NCBI GenBank assembly: GCA_032718475.1
Contig: JAUCBJ010007175.1
Location: forward strand, 1 to 64,000
DNA length: 64,000 nucleotides
DNA from: Nemertoderma westbladi
Taxonomy: Eukaryota; Xenacoelomorpha; Nemertodermatida; Nemertodermatidae
Direction: 5' to 3'
Shown: positions 57,481-64,000 of the stretch, piece by piece
Layout: every line of letters begins with the position of its first letter
Numbering within the stretch: the stretch's first letter is position 1
The notes under the pieces: generated by a model
The model's input: the letters and a program-made list of their open reading frames with translations, nothing else
Databases searched by the model: none
Told to the model about the DNA's origin: nothing
Program-made: the position numbers and the translations under genes

Positions 57481-57740
57481 ACTACAGAGTTATATATTAT
57501 AAGAGGATGGGGTTCGTGATTATTAGTTATTATACAAGTGCCCCTCGGCTATAGAGAGTCCACCCTCGGTTGCTTACTGGATTCGCTTAATTTTTTAAAT
57601 GTTAATTTCATTGACTTCTTATATAGATAGGTAACGATTCTTAACACTCTTAAATTGTCCTAACAATAGTAGCACCCCACGCCCCCCCCCCCCCCCCTTC
57701 CCCCAACAATACTGTACAATATAATTGTATATTATATTAG

Positions 57741-57866
57741 GTCGCCTATGACACAGTTAATTCGATATTCACCGATGTTAATATAACCTACGAAAAGTTT
57801 AGGATTATGTTTGAAAACGCACAAAAATTATTGCATGTTGATGTCAAACTTGTTACAGCCGAACAG
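57741..57866 (+). CDS. LAMB1: Laminin beta exon: coil I
   Basis: 42 codons in phase 0 between TATATTAG| and CAG|GTGAGT. Reads VAYDTVNSIFTDVNITYEKF and FENAQKLLHVDVKL, helical with one NIT site. Assigned by position, phase and coiled-coil character. Confidence 0.82.
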
Positions 57867-59441
57867 GTGAGTTATATTATTAAAATCCAACAAATTTCAC
57901 AATATTGGATTCACTACGAGGCCTTTTACGAGTCATTATATCACAAGGGCATTCGAAAAACATTTGTTCAGGAGACACTAAAAACCTTTAAAAGTATTTT
58001 TTCACCTTAAGGTACCTTTTCGCTTTCACAGCCACATTTATTGGTTCAACCAAATTAAATTTATTTGGTATCTTCTGAAAGCTCTTTATCAGTTCTATCG
58101 CATAGTACTTGATATGCTAGGATCGATATAAGTTGGTGGCATTAATGGCACAATCAAATGCCATTTTGCATTTTGTAAATTTCCTTTACATGAATTCACA
58201 CAAAAGCCCTTTTTACACCCAAAAATTTGCCGAAAAAATCGCTATATTTTTGGACATAAATCAAATCAGACTTTAATATTTCTCCAGAAAGTGGAGGACA
58301 TTAATATTTCTCCAGAAAGTGGATGTTAATATAAATCGTAAAAAGCCGTTAATATTAGTATTATTAGTAATATATTATAATTATTAGTAATATTAGTATA
58401 TGTGTGGATGTAGGCTGTAGTAGATGGGTGGAAACAGGGTTTCAATCACACAAAACCTGCTGTCCCTAAAAATAAAACCTGGATTAGATGTATGTGAAAC
58501 AGGGGTTCATTCACAAAAAACCTGCGGTTCTGAAATATAAAACATGGTTTGTAATTTTGGATATGTAAAACAAATAATTAAGGGTTAATAATGTATAAAA
58601 AATACATGGTTTTAATTAACCAAAACCCCTAGTTTCAAATATTAATAAACCCCAGGTTTTATCGCACTAATTTACGACTGTTTTTATCATAAAACCGGCA
58701 TTTTATTTGTTTAAAAACCGCAATCTTTATTGAATAAAATCCCAGGTTTATCAGTTAACATTATTAAATATATATATATTAAATGTATAAAAAACTGTGG
58801 TTTTCACAACCCAGAAACTCTACTTTCAAAGAATTTACAAACCCCAAGTTTTAACAGTAATTAAAAATAGATTTATTTCCAAAAACCCCGTTTTTATTTC
58901 ATTAATTATGTGTTTATTATTGGGTTAAACCCGGGTTTGTCACTGATTAGAAAACCATCATCATGTGATTTAATGCCGGTGGTTTTTTTTCTCAGTGAAA
59001 CTAGGGTTTTTTGAGAAACCAGTAGTTAGATAAAAAAATTATAAAAGTTTTATAATTATTTTAAAAGTGATTGCAACTAACCCTTATGTCAATACCACTC
59101 AAATTAATAGTATAAATCGTTAATTTGATACATTTTTTTTTTCGAAATCGGAAGTTCCAAATTGAAAACCTATGTTATAATTTACAACCTAGGGTGAAAA
59201 TCACAAATACAGGTTTGGTTTTTTCAGTGTAGACTTAAGATTAATAAATCCCTTCTAACGCTGAAGGGCAATATGTAATCTGTTCTTGGATATTTGTAAA
59301 CTGTAGCATACACGTACTGTTCAGTAGCCTAACGAGCATAAATGTATTTTGTACATAAAAGTTCTGCATTTCAGGAATTAAATTCATAATAAGAAATATT
59401 TAATTACCTCCAATAACATTTTAACTCATTTTCTCCTGTAG
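57867..59441 (+). other. Laminin intron with diverged AAACCCCAGGTTT-like motifs
   Basis: From about 58430 to 59230 motifs such as AAACCTG, AACCCCAGGTTT and GGTTTTTTGAG recur in both orientations, ending GGTTTTTTCAGTGTAG. They suggest an old inverted-repeat element, but I could not define its ends. Confidence 0.5.
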
Positions 59442-59588
59442 ATAATAGAGCTGGCGGAGGAAGCATTAAACCGCTCTATTGACATTTCGCCAGAAGTGTT
59501 GGCCAATCTTTCAGCGAGTATTAACGAGACCGTGTCTGCCTTGGAGAACATTGACGATATTCTTATTGCAACAGAAACAAACATATCG
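59442..59588 (+). CDS. LAMB1: Laminin beta exon: coil I
   Basis: 49 codons, phase 0 at both ends (TCCTGTAG| ... TCG|GTTAGA). Reads IIELAEEALNRSIDISPEVL then NETVSALENIDDILIATETN, coiled-coil with NRS and NET sites. Confidence 0.85.
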
Positions 59589-60198
59589 GTTAGAAAAGCA
59601 ATAGGGCTTAAAAGTTGGATTACAAACCGAATACATTAGGGAAAAGTGTTTGTCCAAAACCAATATTTACTTCTTCTATTTAAATAATTTATTAGCACCA
59701 TATCTCACGCTGGTCGGGTGGTGATATTTACGAGACTGCACAAGTTCGAGTGACCCCCGGATTCTATATAACGAGAGCTTTAATGTGAAATACGGTGTAC
59801 CATATTCCGATTTAATATAATATGTCACATTATTTGGTCGTTTTATTGACATCTATCCACCAACTTACTAAGGCGAGTCCTTATTGTCCTACCGGCATCA
59901 GTCCATCCCAGATCTCCAATATGTTGTTTTAACCGCGACCTGGTACTAATTTATTGGTCTTTCTGGAACTTCTTTATTATTTTAATATCTAAGCCAACAA
60001 TATTATACCTGATTTCAGATGAATAAATGAGTTATTAGATATAGAAATTTCAGTGCTGTTATCAACTGACGGAAGTCAGTAAGTTGTTGGTGATACTTAC
60101 TAATAATTGGTTTACGCCATATCGTCATGGTTATTGTCGTCTATTCATAGATTTACAATAAAATAAACTGGAAATTATTGAATTGTTGTACTTTTTAG
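59589..60198 (+). other. Laminin intron, nothing recognised
   Basis: AT-rich. TCTCACGCTGGTCGGGTGG near 59703 resembles TTTCACGCTGGCTCGAGTGG near 13442 and may be a shared repeat, otherwise no features. Confidence 0.6.
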
Positions 60199-60373
60199 AT
60201 CGCAGAAGCGTTGAAACGCCGAGCTGAAGAGGTTAGGATAGAAGCCGAGGGATTTTTGGATAAAGCCAAAGTTATAGATGAAGATGTGGTTGAAGCCGAG
60301 GAGACACGGCTGAAAGTCTACGAAACACATCGGATTATTGATGACGTCATTGACCTCACTCTAGAAACACAAA
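60199..60373 (+). CDS. LAMB1: Laminin beta exon: coil I
   Basis: The acceptor TACTTTTTAG is followed by IAEALKRRAEEVRIEAEGFL and VVEAEETRLKVYETHRIID, strongly heptad-like. Exit phase 1 at CAAA|GTTAGT. Confidence 0.88.
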
Positions 60374-60816
60374 GTTAGTCTGATTATAATTAGGCCGCGC
60401 TATTGATTTCCGGTTATATTTACTTTGAATCGAACATAATCGAAAAACATCGATAAAACCGTATGGTGTAAAAATATCGGGATTATAAACATTTGGTGAG
60501 TAGCTAGCCATGCATAGTGAAGTGCACAGAGAGCGCGAGCAGTTTTATTACATATATTTATCCCTTTAGTTAGAATATTATGTTGTAATTTACTAGCTTC
60601 AGCACGCAGTTGCAAAATAACTTGTCACTGTATTTCTCAACCCATATTATATATTTTATATAATATTATATTTCAAAACATAACAAATATTTACAGTATT
60701 TGCGATTTATTTACTTGATATATTTTTAACTTGTATTGTATATAGATACATATTGTCGCACAATGCTCATTTCTCCTTTGCACTAAAAATCGTAAATATC
60801 CGCCGAATTTTTGCAG
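60374..60816 (+). other. Short laminin intron, AT-rich
   Basis: No repeats or genes seen between the two coil I exons. Confidence 0.7.
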
Positions 60817-60956
60817 AACGAGTAGATGAGGATTTGGCTTCATTGAACGAAACATATAAGGAGATCACAAGGAGATTAAATCAACTTCAGGGGGAAAAAA
60901 TTACAGATTTAAAAAAGAAAATAGCATCTAATGAACAAAGGGCGGATGATGTAAAG
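60817..60956 (+). CDS. LAMB1: Laminin beta exon: coil I, last visible exon
   Basis: The acceptor AATTTTTGCAG completes Lys, then RVDEDLASLNETYKEITRRL and ITDLKKKIASNEQRADDVK follow. It corresponds to the 'DGELDEKYKKVENLIAKKTEESADARRKAE' part of beta chains, leaving roughly 60-80 residues (to the C-terminal Cys) beyond the window. Phase 0 exit at AAG|GTCAGT. Confidence 0.9.
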
Positions 60957-62335
60957 GTCAGTTACTAAGGTTACTAATCTTTTGTAAACAACTCTGCCAT
61001 GCAATGTGAAAAGTCACAACATATGTATAGTGTTACAAAGGAGAAAGACCGTGAGGGCAATACAAAAGACCGCAATTACTTAAACTTATGGAGAAAAACG
61101 TAAGTCAACAAAACTTGCGGTTTTTTGTCATTGCATATAATAATAAGAAAACGCACATACGGTTTTATTGAAATTTGTGTCTTTTGACTTGCGGTTTTTT
61201 ACAATTTGCAGAAAAGGCGCGAAATTCAAAATTGAAATTTCACCAAGTGACTTGCGGTGTTTTATCATCATGTCTGTATGCTACGGAGTTAGAGCAGAAT
61301 TTAATGAGGATGTCAAATCTGAAAATTGCTTGGCGAGATCTGTTGGATGCATTTTCATTAATTACCTGAATAAGTCCTGATGGGAGAAAGCGAGATCGCT
61401 TTTAATTTTTGAGTTATCACTGTCTCTCCATGTCTGCCGGTCTGACCGTCAAAATTTAAGTTTAGACAGACAGCCAGAGACAGACCAATAGTCAGACAGC
61501 CTATATTGTACCGAACATAAAAATTGACATTGGAGATTAAATCACGGACTTTGAATCCCAATTATTATGGCTCTGTGGGGTATTTCCCCGTTCCCAAGTT
61601 TTTTTGGTTATGCAACCTCTTTCGAGTTATTTACAAATAAAAAACCGCAGGGGTCGGGAGGTGGTCCCCTCCCTCCTTAATTAGTGAATTAATTTACACA
61701 AATGCAAAAACACTGTAAGTACAAAAAATAACCCTGAAGTCAAAATATTAATGGAAAGTGAAAAATAATCACGTTGAAAAATTTCCCAACCCAATTGCGT
61801 AGGGTTATAAAAAATTTGTAATTTACGGACATTTTAACCAACAATCTGAAGGAAAACAGTAATTTGCGTTTTACTCGAAATGACCTTGTTTTCACTTGCG
61901 GTCTTTTCACATTTCACTGCAGAACTTATATTTATCTTAGTTTATGTTTCGCTAACATTCAGTAGGTTAATGTAAGTGTGGTTTACAATGTTGCTGTCAC
62001 ATGCAAATGTTCAAGTTTCAAGGTTAAATTCAGTTGTAACTTAAGCCTAATTTTTTTATCTCTACCCTATTATTAATTTTTAACACTGTAACTCAGCATT
62101 GAGTTACACCTAAGCGATTGGATCCATCGCAAGCCATAGTGATTATTCAAAAACCCCTCGACGTAATTCGACAACTAAACGGACAGTTTACTCCCTAAAA
62201 ATAGATTAATACTGCCAAAAATATGGCAGTATGTCTAACTTATTCATTAGGTTTGTGGCTTTTAAACCCCAATTTACGATAATATTTGATAAAAGGTAAT
62301 TATTATTATTGAAAATATAAGGGTTATATTTTTGA
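60957..62335 (+). other. Laminin intron after the last visible exon
   Basis: Apart from the possible element at 60999-61922, this is AT-rich with no recognised gene. Confidence 0.6.
60999..61922. mobile_element. Possible inverted-repeat element with TTGCGGTTTT motifs
   Basis: TGCAATGTGAAAAGTC near 61000 and CTTTTCACATTTCACTGCA near 61903 are imperfect inverted ends. CTTGCGGT(C/T)TTTT occurs several times inside in both orientations. Plausible MITE, ends uncertain. Confidence 0.4.
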
Positions 62336-64000
62336 GTTTCATATACAGGAATATATTGATGTGTTTTATCGTATACAGGAATATATTTGTGTTTTATCAT
62401 ATACAGGAATATATTGATGTGTTTTATCGTATACAGGAATATATTGATGTGTTTTATCATATACAGGAATATATTTATGTGTTTTATCATATACAGGAAT
62501 ATATTTATGTGTTTTATCATATACAGGAATATATTTATGTGTTTTATCATATACAGGAATATATTGATGTGTTTTATCGTATACAGGAATATATTGATGT
62601 GTTTTATCATATACAGGAATATATTTATGTGTTTTATCATATACAGGAATATATTTATGTGTTTTATCATATACAGGAATATATTTATGTGTTTTATCAT
62701 ATACAGGAATATATTTATGTGTTTTATCATATACAGGAATATATTTATGTGTTTTATCATATACAGGAATATATTTATGTGTTTTATCATATACAGGAAT
62801 ATATTTATGTGTTTTATCATATACAGGAATATATTTATGTGTTTTATCGTATACAGGAATATATTTGTGTTTTATCATATACAGGAATATATTGATATGT
62901 TTTATCGTATACAGGAATATATTTATGTGTTTTATCATATACAGGAATATATTTATGTGTTTTATCATATACAGGAATATATTTATGTGTTTTATCATAT
63001 ACAGGAATATATTTATGTGTTTTATCATATACAGGAATATATTTATGTGTTTTATCATATACAGGAATATATTGATGTGTTTTATCGTATACAGGAATAT
63101 ATTGATATGTTTTATCGTATACAGGAATATATTTGTGTTTTATCATATACAGGAATATATTGATATGTTTTATCGTATACAGGAATATATTTATGTGTTT
63201 TATCATATACAGGAATATATTTATGTGTTTTATCATATACAGGAATATATTTATGTGTTTTATCATATACAGGAATATATTTATGTGTTTTATCATATAC
63301 AGGAATATATTTATGTGTTTTATCATATACAGGAATATATTTATGTGTTTTATCATATACAGGAATATATTTATGTGTTTTATCATATACAGGAATATAT
63401 TTATGTGTTTTATCATATACAGGAATATATTGATATGTTTTATCGTATACAGGAATATATTTATGTGTTTTATCATATACAGGAATATATTGATATGTTT
63501 TATCATATACAGGAATATATTTATGTGTTTTATCATATACAGGAATATATTGATGTGTTTTATCGTATACAGGAATATATTGATGTGTTTTATCATATAC
63601 AGGAATATATTTATGTGTTTTATCATATACAGGAATATATTTATGTGTTTTATCATATACAGGAATATATTTATGTGTTTTATCATATACAGGAATATAT
63701 TTATGTGTTTTATCATATACAGGAATATATTTATGTGTTTTATCATATACAGGAATATATTTATGTGTTTTATCATATACAGGAATATATTTATGTGTTT
63801 TATCATATACAGGAATATATTTATGTGTTTTATCATATACAGGAATATATTTATGTGTTTTATCATATACAGGAATATATTTATGTGTTTTATCATATAC
63901 AGGAATATATTTATGTGTTTTATCATATACAGGAATATATTTATGTGTTTTATCATATACAGGAATATATTTATGTGTTTTATCATATACAGGAATATAT
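62336..64000. repeat. 30-bp minisatellite, about 55 units, running off the window
   Basis: The unit joins ATACAGGAATATATTTATG to TGTTTTATCAT, with TATTGATG and TATCGT variants and occasional 27-bp units lacking ATG. Because 30 and 27 are multiples of three and the unit lacks stops, long ORFs appear on both strands (YIYVFYHIQE; MIKHINIFLY); they are artefacts. Each unit contains TTTTATCATATACAG|G, which resembles a 3' splice acceptor. Confidence 0.97.

Larger units (their letters stand above)
48932..57740 (+). other. 8.8 kb laminin intron with decayed elements
   Basis: Holds the LINE remnant 49260-53450 with two later insertions, the roughly 465-bp GATC-rich repeat 53640-54960, and mostly unassigned AT-rich sequence from 55000 to 57740, including a TAC-type microsatellite at 57428-57480 and a poly-C run at 57681-57698. 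A GACTGACTGACTGA stretch lies near 55883. Confidence 0.75.
2740..60956 (+). other. LAMB1: Laminin beta-chain gene locus (partial; 23 exons in window)
   Basis: Laminin beta subunits join an alpha and a gamma chain in a secreted heterotrimer that builds basement membranes. LamNT drives network polymerisation and the C-terminal coiled coil assembles the trimer. The exons read in order LamNT end, LE1-5, LF (laminin IV type B), LE6-13, coil II, a Cys-rich knob and coil I. The LF domain and knob between coils are beta-chain hallmarks and argue for a beta1/beta2-type chain, not beta3 or gamma. All introns use GT-AG and all 22 joins agree in phase (after allowing three one-base insertions in the exons at 32306 and 33319). 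About 1450 codons are covered. The signal peptide, most of LamNT and the C-terminal tail lie outside. Which vertebrate paralogue it corresponds to cannot be decided; the symbol marks the family. Confidence 0.96.

Noticed and set aside
2740-60956. Whole laminin copy as a processed or dead pseudogene
   Set aside because: It keeps introns, consistent phases and intact cysteines in 21 of 23 exons; damage is confined to two exons.
62336-64000. Long ORFs on both strands (for example 380 codons of MIKHINIFLY repeats)
   Set aside because: They follow from a 30-bp unit that lacks stops in several frames; reading is open on both strands and there is no gene-like context.

Overview
The window is animal (metazoan) nuclear DNA: AT-rich, intron-rich and loaded with tandem repeats and transposons. 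The main gene is the central part of a laminin beta-chain gene on the + strand. I could follow 23 exons from position 2740 to 60956. They encode the end of the laminin N-terminal domain, LE repeats 1-5, the laminin IV-B (LF) domain, LE repeats 6-13, coiled-coil II, the Cys-rich beta knob and most of coiled-coil I, about 1450 codons. All 22 splice junctions agree in phase, provided three single-base insertions in two exons are discounted. The 5' exons (signal peptide and most of LamNT) and the last C-terminal exon(s) lie outside the window. The RTE and other retroelement peptides resemble those I associate with cnidarians and other marine invertebrates, but the phylum is not proven.

Layout: 1-2739 intron with tRNA-like SINE pieces; 2740-2860 last LamNT exon; 2861-10958 intron filled by a roughly 6.6 kb 20-bp minisatellite broken by a LINE fragment; 10959-16599 exons for LE1-LE5 with a GGTC microsatellite, an RTE fragment, MITEs and a terminal-inverted-repeat element carrying a minisatellite; 16600-26096 intron holding a nested minus-strand Ly6/uPAR-like GPI-anchored protein gene interrupted by a LINE with a long intact-looking EN-RT ORF; 26097-32605 LF and LE6-LE9 exons; 32606-38118 LE9-LE12 exons with a degraded BEL/Pao retrotransposon; 38119-43627 an intron that is almost wholly a 5.4 kb minisatellite; 43628-48931 LE13, coil II, knob and start of coil I; 48932-57740 intron with decayed LINEs, foldback elements and a GATC-rich repeat; 57741-60956 coil I exons; 62336-64000 a 30-bp minisatellite running off the end.

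The most unusual signal is that four introns begin with tandem duplications whose unit spans the exon-intron border itself: the last 10-29 exon bases plus the GT donor. These are at 27331-29785 (43-45 bp unit), 32049-32146 (two copies of 48 bp), 33564-34200 (18 copies of 35 bp) and 38106-43553 (20/28 bp units, on the order of 200 copies). The laminin pre-mRNA would therefore carry hundreds of decoy 5' splice sites. A second point is that two adjacent LE exons carry three +1 indels in G/C runs, and the second of them also has an in-frame TAA. As assembled, the gene is broken there. Assembly error is my first explanation for the indels but not an obvious one for the TAA.
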